Shown in pieces: positions 48,910 through 61,099 of a stretch of DNA of 64,000 nt. The stretch is taken from positions 5,766,001 through 5,830,000 of the forward strand of contig OZ176051.1 of assembly GCA_964247055.1 (NCBI GenBank). Direction: 5' to 3'. The translations under genes were made by a program, and so were the position numbers. A model generated the notes under the pieces. That model did not search any database. It worked only from the letters and a program-made list of their open reading frames with translations, and was not told the origin of the DNA. The DNA is from Paragordius varius (Eukaryota; Nematomorpha). Within the stretch, counting starts at the first letter, position 1. Every line of letters begins with the position of its first letter.

Positions 48910-51900
48910 ATGGATAATTCCCAAAAAATTACAGTAGCGATTATTGCATCTTCAGCATGCGCCGCGGCACTTGCAACTTTTTATTTTTTGACCAAAATTA
49001 AGGAAAAGGATGAACAAATTTCCAGATTACAAATTGAAATTAATGATCTAACCCGGAAGATACATGGTAACCTGATAATAAAGTAAATAAAAAATTTATT
49101 AATAGTAATCTTGAATCAAACGGAAAGCTTCCAACACCTAAGCTCCGTAGGGGAGTTAGATTTTCTGGATCGGAACCTCGTTTGAATGGATTAAGACGCA
49201 ACTCGTTGAGAAAGTCTTCTGAATGTCTTGCCGATGATATGACAAGTATTTATTCGGAAACTACAAGCATTGATGATGAGTTTTATGATACCATAGAAGA
49301 GTATAATTTTTTTACTAAATTATTTAACCTTAAAATATAATGCAATTTAAACATTAAACCCCATAGGTTAACAAAAGCAGATTCTTGTCAAATAATTATA
49401 GATGATGTCAAACATTTGGAATTTAAAGGCGATGACTATTATATTGAAGCCTATAACTTATTATCACAATATGAATTTACAGTAATTTGATTACATAATG
49501 ATAGGTTCCAGAATACATATGTATGAAAGCTAAGTTTAGTCGATATAGAGCCAGAATGGAAGAAGAAAACAATAATATGGATGGTGCTAAACATTATTAT
49601 GTTGAAGGTTTTTTTCCAATTTTTGCAATATGTTGCTAACCATTTTCATTGTTTCACTAGTTTTTAATTGTAGTAAGGCATTAAGTTCCACATCTATGCA
49701 TTATTCATTAATCATCTTTCATATCATATATTAAGTCAACGTTTTTTATAATTTTTTTTCCTGTTTTATAGCTCATAATCATGCCAAACATGCCGAACAA
49801 ATTGATCCCATCAACCATGAAGTTCAAAAATGGTATACTTTTTGGCATATATTTTTTATCAAAAGCACCATAAAAAAATTTTGACACTAAATATACTTTA
49901 ACTATTTTTGATATCATTTAATTGTTACCTTAAAACACTGTAATTTGGATTATTTCTTATAGCGAAACGAATTGGGTATAAATTGTTATTAAAGTGTGAG
50001 TACAGTTTTTTATTGATTAATGCTAGATAGCATTTACAGCAAAGAGCAATATAATCCACTCTATGGTGCATCTAAAAATTTATCTATAGCTATTAGAAAT
50101 TCTTTTTTTATGGTAAACTATAGTAAAAGCTATCTGGCAATATTTAATTTAAAAACTATATGTTTACCATTACCCACACTTGTTTACAGTTAAAATTTAA
50201 ACCATACAAATTAAACTTGAATTCAACAATACTTTTTTAAAAATCAACATTACTATTATTCTGAATTATATAATTGGGTGTATTAACAACATGCACATTA
50301 TTTTTCAAAACTCGTTGGTTACATTTTTAAACAAGATTGAAAAAGTATGGTTGCCCTTTTCAAAAACAATAATTCTCTTCTAGCATTTACGTTTTGTCTG
50401 TATAATATCATTTTTTTCAACTTTTATAATTTTTGTAAAATAGGTTAGCAATTACACTTAGCGATGTGTCGGAATATGGTGACCACATCAGTCTATCCGA
50501 TCGCGTTCATAATGCCCTTAAAATTAAGGCTTATGCTGAGGCCTGTCTCATATCTGATCCATTTGATCCCCTAGTCCATTATTTATTGGGTCGATGGCAT
50601 TTTAAAGTACTTTAAATTATAAAATTATGAAATAAATGGAAATAAATTTAAAATTTGTAATGGAAAAGTTTTGGGATTTTATTAATTTTAATATACGATA
50701 ATAATTAACCGAAAAATTGAAATCATATTAATATAATGTATATTGTGGTTTATTCAAGTAAAGTAAAAAAATATAATTTGTGTTAAATTCACCATTATTA
50801 TAAAGATATTATTATATTAAATTATTTTAATGTTGGTATATATCTTCTTTCACTTATATAAAACAACGATTTTTGGTTTAAACGCTTTTTCTTTAGCTAA
50901 TTTTATATTAATCCCATATGTAGATAGCATCCCTTAATTGGTATGAATTAAGGACTGCCCGTGCTTTTTGTTCAGACTTCCCAAAATCAACCTATGAAAA
51001 GGCCATGGAACATTTTAGAGAGGTTAAAAAATAAATATACAATATGAAAATTAATTTTTAATATTTTTGAATGTTTTTGTTAAATAAATGACAAAAGGAT
51101 TGAATAACATTGAATAGTTTTTATGTAATCCATATTTTGTGTCCCATACCCATATTTTTATTTAATGTTATGTATATTATTATTATACAGGCTGAACGTA
51201 TACAACCAAACTATTTCATTGGCAATATGTTGTATATTGCTAAGGTTTGCATAATTCCTTTTTTTCTATCTTTTGCCTTTTTTTGTGCATATGCACGAGA
51301 TAAAAATTATATTTTGTAATTTTAAAATAATATACTTTTTAGTGTTACATTGCGCTCAAGGATGAGAAATCACGCGCTTTACATTGGCTTAAGAAAGCAC
51401 TTGATCTCCGAACACGAAATGCTGATGTATATATTTTATTTAAATATAAAAATGTTTACAAATGTAATTTTGCTGTTACTAAAATCATATAAAAAGTGGA
51501 TATTTTAAAAGCCGAAACATTGGTTTTTTAGACACTGTTAAGAAACCAAAAAGGGTAATGTGAGTAAAGTTGTTAAAATTTTTTCAATGCGATATTAACC
51601 TTATTTTTTTACAAATAATTTTTAATATTTCATATTAATAATCTATTTTGGATTTTTAGGGAAAAAAATTATGTTAAATTTGTAAGCTCTTTACATTAAT
51701 CCTGCAAAATTAAAACCTTTTAAAATGTGAAACCGAAGTCATTAAAAAACGATATAACTGAAATTAAAGTTATTTTTCATGTAATCCGTTCTCCCTGGTA
51801 ATTTTTACTAAATAATCATATCATTTATATATTTTTTAAATTATACCTTTTTTAAGAATATTTATTTTAAACTTTCTGGGACAGGAAATAAAATTAGTTG

Positions 51901-52174
51901 CAAATCATAACTTTTATATAAATAAATGTAAATTTATATATAATAAATGGAAAAAACTTGTTTAGTCGTTAAAGTCCAAAAAATCTCGTTCAAGAGTCGC
52001 TTATTTTATATTTACTTTAATAAATTGTTTTTTAAAAAAATACATATTAAGATCAATAATCACCTTACTTGTTGTGCTTAAAAATAATTTTATATATAGG
52101 ATCGAAAAGCCATGGCTGAAGTACGAGATATCCTGGTGAAAGAATTTAAATATGATTTTAATTCACAAACTTAA
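48910..52174 (+). CDS. RMDN family protein (RMDN3/PTPIP51-like ER-mitochondria tether), 11 exons
   Basis: Exons: 48910-49066, 49084-49300, 49367-49481, 49505-49607, 49963-49993, 50031 (or 50040)-50065, 50449-50606, 50924-51022, 51191-51244, 51343-51426, 52100-52174; about 372-375 residues. N-terminal membrane anchor (ITVAIIASSACAAALATFYF) then a charged coiled segment (KIKEKDEQISRLQIEINDL). Residues about 55-125 form a basic Ser-rich linker ending in DDEFYDTIEE, a near-canonical FFAT motif for VAP binding. The C-terminal half is the TPR-like domain: PLYAITLSDVSEYGDHI, PLVHYLLGRWHFK, ASLNWYELRTARAF, AERIQPNYFIGNMLYIAK, ALHWLKKALDLRTRNAD, matching RMDN2/RMDN3 in order. In animals the family sits on the mitochondrial outer membrane or microtubules. 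Introns 1 and 3 are 17 and 23 nt. Exons 5 and 6 are weakly conserved and their boundaries tentative. Confidence 0.88.
49708..49917 (-). CDS. Unassigned small ORF antisense in intron 4 of the RMDN-like gene
   Basis: 69 codons starting MISKIVKVYLVSKFFYGAF, with one hydrophobic segment (VDGINLFGMFGMIMSY, about residues 35-50) and a charged tail rich in Lys and Asp. Composition is more protein-like (Gly, Pro, Asp, Met) than the usual AT-rich frames here, and it falls wholly within an intron on the opposite strand. I recognise no family. It may be a chance frame. Confidence 0.2.
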   Translation of the reverse strand: MISKIVKVYLVSKFFYGAFDKKYMPKSIPFLNFMVDGINLFGMFGMIMSYKTGKKIIKNVDLIYDMKDD

Positions 52175-52439
52175 CATTGACTTTTTTTGTAAAAGAATAT
52201 TAAATCAAATTTATTGTTATTTCTGTTATTTATTTTTTAAAACAATTATTGTGTATCCCTTATGCGCACATACAAATTATATCATTGTGATACATGACCT
52301 AAATTATTTTTATCTTATAATTCAAATAAAATACAATTTTTTATTTTATCTGGTAATTTGTTACCAAAAAAATGTCATAATATTTTATATTGTGCAATGT
52401 AAAACTATACCGATTAATATACAATCTTGCACGCTATTA

Positions 52440-52900
52440 CCTTTTGGAGTAGTTTTATATCCTACAGCGATTTGAATCTGAATATCTCAAAAAGTATTTA
52501 AGGTTATAAGTTTAATTTAAAATTATGTTTTTTTGTTTTAGACGCATTTACAAAAATTTTTATAAAAAAATTAGAAAAGATTCTCATTTAAAACTTTTGC
52601 CATTTTTTTCTATATTTTTAAATCGCCAATGCAACAGGCATAAAATGTATATTACAGTTAAATGTAAATAATCAATATTAAATGACTTTCAGGCTACATT
52701 TACCAGCAAAAACTTGATATATTTTTATTTTAATCAGCTGATCGTTTCAATTGTTTGGTGTCCCAATATTAGACTCTAGAAGTCACAAAACTGTAAAAAA
52801 TATAAGTTTTATCTAATACATGAGAACAATGTTTGCATATTAAATTTCTAAAATAAGTTTCAAAACTGTTTATTTACAATTGAGCTCTTAGAAAAGAGTA
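52440..52900. mobile_element. MITE family B, copy 3 (degraded right end)
   Basis: Left end ttttggagtagttttatatcc; internal blocks aatatctcaaaaagtattt and aactgtttatttaca align with the copy at 30548. The right terminus is eroded. It lies about 270 bp after the RMDN-like stop codon. Confidence 0.65.
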
Positions 52901-53037
52901 AGATGAAGTGTTAAAGATAATGGTTGCGGTTGTTTACAAAATTAAATCATTTAACCAAAATTAATTTTTGCAAAAAATCAAATTTTTCAAAACTTTTGTC
53001 AGTTTTTGTTCAAAAGCTAAATTTTATATGGCCTAGA

Positions 53038-53221
53038 GCAGGGGCGGCCCGCGAAAATTTGGTATATGCAATAAACTCACAAAACCTCAGTAAAATACTT
53101 CTCAAACAATGTTTTTTGAATTTAACCCATTGGCAAGAATCGAAAAAAATTGATGAATGCCCCCCCCCCCTATATATTTAGAATGCCTCGAAGATGCGAC
53201 CATTTGTGTTGAACACCCCTG
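53038..53221. mobile_element. hAT-like MITE (CAGGGGTGTCCAAC ends), copy 3
   Basis: The right end gtgttgaacacccctg is the inverted terminus. The left end keeps cagggg and the gcggcccgcg block but has lost the middle of the repeat. Flanks gcctagag and acctaaag are similar, suggesting an old 8-bp duplication. Contains an 11-base C run at 53160-53170. Confidence 0.65.
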
Positions 53222-56200
53222 ACCTAAAGTGTCCTTTTAATCATAACGTATATTAAAATTTTGAATTTAATTTGCCTACAAAGCAAAATTAATTTAAAAA
53301 TTTATTTTAGCATGAAATGGGATTCAATACTAATTACATTTTTATGCATTAATTGGAAGTTATTTGAATTAAAAGTTATTTACCTTGATGCCATAAATCA
53401 GTAATCTAAATTCACTATTTAAAAATAATAATAAACTAGCATAGTATTAATAAAAAATTTAAAAAGTAATTATTTGGGCCCGGAGAAGATTATTTAAACT
53501 GAAACCTTATTACGTTTTATAGTTATATACCCCCAATAAATTAATTTTTTTATAAAAATAGAGTTATTTTTTAAATTAATATTGAATAGTTAAAATAGAA
53601 AATATACCAAAAATATTTAAATTAGCAATATTTTTCGAATGCTGTCATTTTTGCCTATGTAAACCATAAAGAAATACAAGTCATTTTTTATAAATTGTTT
53701 TAATTTTGATACGTCTATATAATTGAATGCATACTTTTGAAATGGAAACAATACAATTCACATTTTTAAGATTTTAATAGGTCTTAGGTCATCAAAGATT
53801 CTAATTTAAATAAGAGGGCGTGAACATCATTTGTGTTTAAGAGACAAAAACTATTGGTCGTCTATATCTATTTATTCATGAAAATATGGAGTATGACTAC
53901 GTTTGGAAAAAAATTGCTATCTGAATTCTAAAGTGGAAAATTATTATTACCTAATTACCGGACTCTGTTACTATTAGTTAGCCCTTCGGTCAAACACCAT
54001 TATCCTGGTATTTAGAATAATTATTGATTATAAGCTTTCCGGAAAACGTTTAAAGCCATCATTCTAATTGAAAGTTAAGAATTTTTATATCATTTTTTAT
54101 AAATACGCTGAAGGTGGGTGAGCTATTTTTTCTTTAAAGCTCCTCGGTTGCCCAACAAGTGTTTTTTTAAAAAAATGGCTTTAAAGCAATTTTTAGGAAA
54201 ACGTATCTGTCGATTCGATATTAAAATACAATCAACTAGCAGAGCCAGGTCACGCGTCACTGTGACAAAGATGAAATAATTACAGAATCATACTTTTCCA
54301 AAAAATTAATTAAACTTTCTTTTATATAAAGTTTTAGGCCAGAGGGAGCCCAATCCACTGCAAATAGAAAAAAAGCGCTTAAAAAATTTGCTTTCTTACG
54401 GGAAATTCAAAATGTATAAATTCATATGGCTGTGCTGCAAAAATTGGCTTCAAAGTGTCATTTTTATATAGTGGCGAATTCCTCCAAAAATGTTTTAAAA
54501 CCGCTATTTTTTTCAAATATCTATTTCGAGGGATGAATCAAAACTTATGGGCATATTTAATTAGGCTAGGTGTGTCATTAATGAAAAAACTTTCGAATTT
54601 AAATTAGAAATTGGCCTACACTTGGTCGAAAATTGTATCAGCACCAATATTAATAAACATAACCCTATTTTTATACAGGCAGGGCCGAACTGTTGGGTTT
54701 CTAAATGGTCCTGTCAGCCACTTAGTCGTGGTTGCATTAGAGCCATTATTAAAACCCATAACCTGGTTAATTCAATAAAATAGTTTTGTCACGTTTGGCG
54801 CATAAAAAAATCCATCATCGAATTCGATTAGGCCTACGTTTCAAAAATAAATTCAAAGCCTATATATTGTAAAACCCCATTTTTATAGGAAATAAAGAAT
54901 GGCTCTGCTACCCTCAGCACATGCTTAAAATATGAAATCCCATTATATTTAAATAGGCCTGCGCTCAAGCCGTAAATACAGTGCGCACTAAAAGATTTCT
55001 TGGTAAAATATATATTCTGATAAATAAAACAATCAAATTATCATTGTGCTTTGTTTATGAGCCTCATGCCGGATTTAAGAAACGGGTTTTACCAGTTTCG
55101 CAGTTGCTTCATCTTGATAAATTGCAAAATTCGTATATATAATGCTAAATAAATTATTTTGGTCAAAGCCAAATGCTTGACTTAAAAATTTTCATTTATA
55201 TTTTTAAAAAGCAAAATATTCACCATAAGTTTTCATATAATTTTACCAAGTTATTTGATAAAACATCGTAATTTTGAAAGAAAATTATTTATTTAATTCC
55301 AAATATTGTGGATCGGTTTTCTACATTTCTCTTATCTCTCAGGCAATATATATATATATAAAATTGACTTTTACGGAAACCATTCGAAACATTTTTTAAC
55401 GTCTTTGAAATTATTGAAGTGCATGTGTGCGTGAGGCAAAGCTTTCATTTCTGGCGCCCGGTGCCTGAATCCGTGATGCACCCCTTTTAAAATAAAATAA
55501 TCAATTTCGAACCGTGATCATGGGCACTCATAGATCATTTGTAAATGTATTATTTAAAATAATAACTTTTAATCACCTATTTTTTTATATATAATTTTTT
55601 TAAAAATCCGTCGCCCCTTCGACTATGGCGCCCGGTGCATCATCCCTATTTACCCCCTCTAGCCTCTAGGGTGTGTCGATGCGAATTTGTATTAGTCAAA
55701 TGGCATCATTTCAGGAGAATTCAGCGGGTTCGGGACAAAACATTGTTAAGTAGCAATCTCGTTTTGCTAGTTTTCTAGTTCATTCCGGTTGTTTTTCGAT
55801 TAATGAGTTTTTTGCTTTCACAAAATTTTTTATTTACCAAAATGTGCGCAAATTTTGCCTACTGATATGGAGCATTTACATTGAAGGTAAATAATTTATT
55901 TAATTACTCGTAAGGGGCATATCCAAAAGCACAAGGATTATCCTGATACATTTTAATCAGAATATATTATTTGTTCTGGATTTTGAACCTAGTGATAGAA
56001 TTTTTAACCGACAATAATTGAAATCCAATCGCAAGATATAATGTAATATTCTCATTACATAACGGAAGTTTAAATCCTTTATTATCGAACAATCAAAAAG
56101 TATGAAATTGATATGAAAAGTCAAAAAGTCAAAGGATATTTTTGAAAATTATAAGATTTATTTATTTTCTCAAACTTTAGTGTAAAAGGATGAGGGACCG

Positions 56201-56394
56201 CATATGGCTCGTGGTAAACACTCTGGTAGCATGTTATACTTTTTGCGAGATATCGTATTTATCCGTTTATTTTAAAAGAATAAGATCATTTTATAGAGGG
56301 TAGAATTTTTAATATTTGGATTCCACATCTATACCTAACTTTAAAAGAATATATTTATGATTTAACCATTCATTACCTTTTCACTTTTTTGTCC
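53222..56394. other. Intergenic, no gene recognised
   Basis: No convincing reading frame. A fragment near 55840-55890 (ctgatatggagcattta) matches the inverted repeat around the LINE at 25090-27080, so at least part of the stretch is transposon-derived. A short palindrome gtcacgcgtcactgtgac is at about 54249-54266. Confidence 0.55.
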
Positions 56395-56695
56395 TTGATT
56401 ACAGCTCAATTTGGTAAATAAACTACAGTTTTGAAAATTATTTTAGTTAAGAGTAACAATCACTGTTCTCATGTATTAGATAAGATGCTTATTTTTTATA
56501 GTTTTAAGACTTCTATAGTCAAAATTGGGAGAGCTGCAAAATATGATAGAAACGAACAGCTGATAATGAAATAAAAATATATCATGTTTTTGCTTGTAAA
56601 GTGAGCCTGAAAGTTCTTAAAGTAAATTATTTACATTTTTACCTAAAAATTGTAAATATTTTTATAAAATTACTCATAGAGCCCCGAACCAAAGG
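56395..56695. mobile_element. MITE family B, copy 4 (inverted, partial)
   Basis: agctcaatttggtaaataaactacagttttgaaa is the reverse complement of the right-hand block of copies at 27571 and 30548, continuing to agctgata and tacattttt blocks. The terminal repeat at 56695 is eroded. It ends less than 100 bp upstream of the Elongin A start codon. Confidence 0.6.
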
Positions 56696-56782
56696 GACCT
56701 TAATGATCCATCACATTAGATAAATATATATTTTATTTTTCACATATATTTATATGTTTCTGTATGGTTTCGTCTGATAACC

Positions 56783-59700
56783 ATGAGTGTCAACTGGGTG
56801 GAATTTGTAAAATTACTTTCCAAAAAATTAATCAATCAACACAATGAGGAAAAAGTTAAAGTAAAATAAATTTCTAGATTACATCAGTATTGAAAAAATT
56901 AGATGCAGTACCGATGTCATTGGATATCTTGAAAGTATATTGAATTTAATTTCAAGGAAACCAAAATCGGGAAAATCGTTAATGATCATAGAAAATCGGA
57001 TAATAGTATAATAGCTGATTTTTCCAAACGGCTCGTTAAAAAATGGAAAGATATTGCATCTGCTGAATCCACACAACAGGTAGGTTTTTGTAATTAAATA
57101 ATATAGGGTCAAATTTTAGTGAGTAAAACAGAGAAACATAATCAACCAAATAGTGTAAATATAAGGGATAGTGACCACGATATTTACAATCCTATTGATA
57201 TACATCAAAAATCTTTAACCATTCAAACGCCATACATTCCGACTCCAATCAATCAATCTTTAACATTATCAGACCCTAAACAATATAATTTAAATTCAAA
57301 AAATAATATCGAAACAAATATTCAAGATTTTTATTTGCAAAAGAGCAAAACCAGAACTCAAATATACTCTGGTAAACGGAAAAATATTACTATTAACCAT
57401 CAATTTGGACTGAATAAAGGTAACAAATAATTTTTACGAACATTTCATTTGTATATTTTGCCTATTTATGATATAAGAAAAAATTATGTATTTGCTCTTT
57501 AATGAATTCTAACGAACCGGTAAAGTATGGTTTTCGTTTATAAACTTTTATTTTTTATTCTTCAATATAAAAAATCTACATTTTATTTTATAAATGATAA
57601 ATTTGATATATAAATGTATCATTAATTTTGTTGCATAACTCTAATTTTTTTATCAATTAATTAATAAATCTTTTTTAGGTGTAATTTGTCAGGATGATCG
57701 TATACCTACCCTATATTCCTTGTGCATTCAAACTCTGATTCAAAATATCGATTCTATCGAATGTATTGGAACCATTCCGGTTGAAATAATTGCACCAGTT
57801 TTAGCAAAGTGTTCCCCAATACAATTATATAATTTGGAAAATTTTAATCCTGTACATAATTACAAATTATTTGATTAAAACTTTCAAATACTCTGTTGTC
57901 AAAAAATAGAGTCATCAATAATGGCTATCGTAATCTTTAAGTTAATTTGTTAAGGGAAAATTATTAATATATTTGTGGACCACTTTAAAAAGGTGAACAT
58001 TTAAAGAAATTTTATTGTTTATGGTCCATATACACTTATTTTTTTTCTTCTTTTAAAAAATATGACTTGTTTTCCATTAAATATTGCCAGATTGTATTTT
58101 AATAAAAAAAATTTTGACTGAAAGGAGAAAAAGGCGGAAAAAATACATATGCAAACAAAAACTTTAAGCCAATCATATTTCTTTTTACTGTAAAGACAGT
58201 ATTCATGTGTAATTTATCTTTAATTTATCTCAAAATATAATTTATACAGAAACTTATCGATGATACCGATACTTATTGGGAGCGACACAGTTTTCGCGAA
58301 TTCAAGCCAGCTCATCAAAAGCGAATGCAACGTTTAGAAAAGAAAACTAGTCATAAATCATCACAAAATAAACGAGTCAAACACAACAGTATAAAAATTT
58401 ATTGTGAATAAAATTTAAAAATAGAAAATAAAAATCTTTTCATTATTTTGGATGTCGTTTGATGATAAATGGCTATGAATATAATGTTAATTGATTGGTT
58501 CAATTATACAAAATAATTTAGGTAACAATATTAATATGCTAATTTTTTTTGTATTATATTAACCGTATACCATCATTTTTATCCAATTATAACTAAAATC
58601 ATATACAGTATTATTAACATTGCTAATTTTTCATTGATTATTGGCAGATAGCCCATACAGCAAACAGTTTTGTATTGGCTTAAATCTATTATTTTTGATT
58701 TTTTGGCTATTTACACGAATAATCATGCTTTTTGCTCTAAATGCTTTGCAATATATGAAATCAACTAGCAATGTATAGTCATTCACACTGTATATAGGAA
58801 AACATAAAAGGAAAAATTTTCAATTTTTTTACACAAACAAACCCCTCTTAAACTTTTATAATCAAAACTTTATAAACATAGGTATCGCTTACCTCCTTTG
58901 AAAGGAGAAAATAGCGCACAAAGGTGATATTCATAAATAAACATAGGTCAGGATACCCAACAAAATCAGAGTGACAATGACGATAGTTTTGATGATGATG
59001 ATGAGGGAAGTGTGAGTTGGCGAGAATTTTATTTGACTCAAATGGATGAACGTGATGCTCGCCTCCAAAAAATTACGGCAAATATTACGGCCTCAATGGC
59101 TCGTTCAACTCCGGGTCCCCGTGTTAAATTGGCTTTCATGTCGGGCCAAGCTAAACCACCGCGAAATGTGTTGCGAAAACAACTCTTGAACTGTACTACC
59201 GCTCCAGGTATGACATTGTAATTTAACAAATGGTGTGATTTATACTTAATAAATGGCATCTATAAATAAGTTGTGCATTTTAAACTTTTTTATTCTATAT
59301 ACGCATACTTGTTTGGTTATTTTATGGAGAATCTTTTCGAAAAAAACATGAAAATACTACAATGTTTTTCAACTAAAATCTAATATAAATTTAGGTTTAA
59401 AACCTTTATCTCTAACGTCAATTAAACCGCTTAATAATGGTTTAACAGCCCAATTAAATGGGAAGGCAATTAACAACAATGCATTGAACCATTTTGCTAA
59501 CTCTAATTCTATGAGCGGAAGTAGTATACGAATTAGTGATCTAGAGGTAGACCCCGAAAAATATGTCGTCCCAAATGGTAAGTTTAATTTTTAAGTCCAT
59601 ATTTTTGTCACAAATTATTTTTGATTTTATTATTTAACCAACATAAAATGAAATTGAGTTAATGCATTATGTTTAATTGTTCCAATAATACCGATTTTAC

Positions 59701-59853
59701 TACGCATATTGATTGAATAATATTTATCCCTATATTTTAAAATAAATTTATTATATAGTCTCAGCTCTAGGAACAAACGTTGCAACAAAAAAAGTAGCCC
59801 CTATTATGAACAAAACTTTGAAATTATTTAAAAGATATCAAACACGCAGGTGA
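56783..59853 (+). CDS. ELOA: Elongin A (9 exons)
   Basis: Transcription elongation factor subunit that also recruits a Cullin-RING ligase through Elongin B/C. Exons: 56783-56860, 56878-56934, 56957-57079, 57107-57419, 57679-57851, 58250-58388, 58947-59207, 59395-59577, 59759-59853; phases all agree, 473 residues (human about 770). Residues about 1-80 form the TFIIS N-terminal domain (VLKKLDAVPMSLDILK, ETKIGKIVND, FSKRLVKKWKDI), readable only when three introns of 17, 22 and 27 nt are removed. Exon 4 ends with the conserved TRTQIYSGKRK. Exon 5 has the BC box TLYSLCIQTLIQNIDSI. Exon 6 has LIDDTDTYWERHSFREF, exon 7 SWREFYLTQMDERDARLQ and VKLAFMSGQAKPPRNVLRKQ, exon 9 VAPIMNKTLKLFK. The shorter length comes from the linker between TFIIS-N and the BC box. 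Confidence 0.94.
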
Positions 59854-60419
59854 TTGGAGACCTTGTTTATTTATTTGGTTTTCATAGAAAATAAATAAAT
59901 TATTATGTGATTGATTTGAAATATTTATGGGCGAATGTATTTAACTCTTGCCTTCAATTATCTAGTCAGTTTCTTGCATATTTTTCTATTTCTCATTTTA
60001 AAATACAACCGTTTAGGGAATTTAGAAATGAAATATTTTATATGGTATGCATTTAACCATTCTTTTCTAAAGGTTTATGGATAAAATACAAACTATATTT
60101 TAAACTGATTAAAATAATTTTTATGTCCCATTAAGGCACAGTTTTTAAGGATCATTTAAGTTTGTGTTTCAATTACCATAAAGATTTATTTGGGGATTAC
60201 CGTTTGATGATTAAGTTATCTTAATTATGAGTCATGTACTTATAACGAATCGGAAAACGATTGTAAGGATTGTTAGCGCTAATAATACATGATATAAGGC
60301 TTTTTATGATTCAACTGTTATACAGGTGTATTTATAATTTTTTACTGGATTTTAAGTGTAAAAAGGCAATTATTTATTTTATACAAAATGTTGTCAATCG
60401 GCTTCTCATCATTTTACAC

Positions 60420-61080
60420 ACCTGTTGGGTAGTATTAGAATGGCGTTTTTATGCACAAAACCATTTATCAACTCATTTTTCCATCAAAAAATTTTTAAGT
60501 GCTGCTCTACGCTCTTCCATTGATGCAAAATGTATTAGTTGAGGTGGTGCCAGGTCAAGATAATACGGCATAGGCGGATGAAGTTTCCATTGATGAAATT
60601 TTTATTTATTACCTGTTGGTTATGTGAGCTAAGGATTGTCATGTAAGAAAATCAATTTGACATGTTTACTGGCTCATTCCGGTTAATCGATTGATGTACG
60701 ATTATAATTAGGTATTTGTTAGCGATTGTGTTGTTTAACAATTTCACGGCACTACGAAAGTTAATATTGCTACTATAGTCATAGACACGAAGCCTTTCTT
60801 GCCCAAAAGATTTGGCATTGGTGTTGATGGACCGGCTTGGTGATCATGATTTTTCCATTTGGTTTATAGAATAGGGCCTTTTCTGATCCCACGTCTCATC
60901 GTGACGTTGAAGCAGGATTTCATTAGTCCTTGCGCTTTCGATTTAACGTACCCTCCATTCTAGACATCTATTGATTGTTTTTTTGATACTGCTTCTACCA
61001 ATTTCCGTTGAGTTTCAGTTAGGTCACCATCCAATTCTTGCATTTGATCGTCTTTGTGGTTGTGGTAAATGCTACAATAG
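60420..61080 (-). pseudogene. mariner-like transposase remnant
   Basis: Reading the minus strand downwards: ELDGDLTETQRKLVEAVSKK (about 61050-60985), then a DETWDQKRPYS-like block (about 60905), TKP/IFWAKK-like (about 60830), and PPMPYYLDLAPPQLIHF followed by LKNFLMEK and VDKWF (about 60590-60440). These correspond in order to mariner landmarks (DEK-W, pKpnifgkK, PYSPDLAPsDyhLF). Many stops; the catalytic region is lost. Confidence 0.6.
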
Positions 61081-61099
61081 TAAAAACTGACAATTTAAC

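Noticed and set aside
49084-49105. Acceptor at 49105 giving a 39-nt first intron in the RMDN-like gene
   Set aside because: It puts exon 2 in a frame that stops after about 25 codons; only the acceptor at 49083 (17-nt intron) keeps the frame leading to the TPR domain.
52152-52475. 107-codon open frame after the RMDN-like gene
   Set aside because: It overlaps the last coding exon in another frame and runs into a MITE; hydrophobic residues reflect T-rich DNA.
53222-56394. tRNA or other structured RNA genes
   Set aside because: I looked for B-box-like GGTTCGANTCC and cloverleaf complementarity by eye and found none convincing; a covariance-model scan would be needed to be sure.
60270-60542. 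Plus-strand 90-codon open frame
   Set aside because: It is opposite the mariner remnant; the minus-strand reading shows transposase landmarks.
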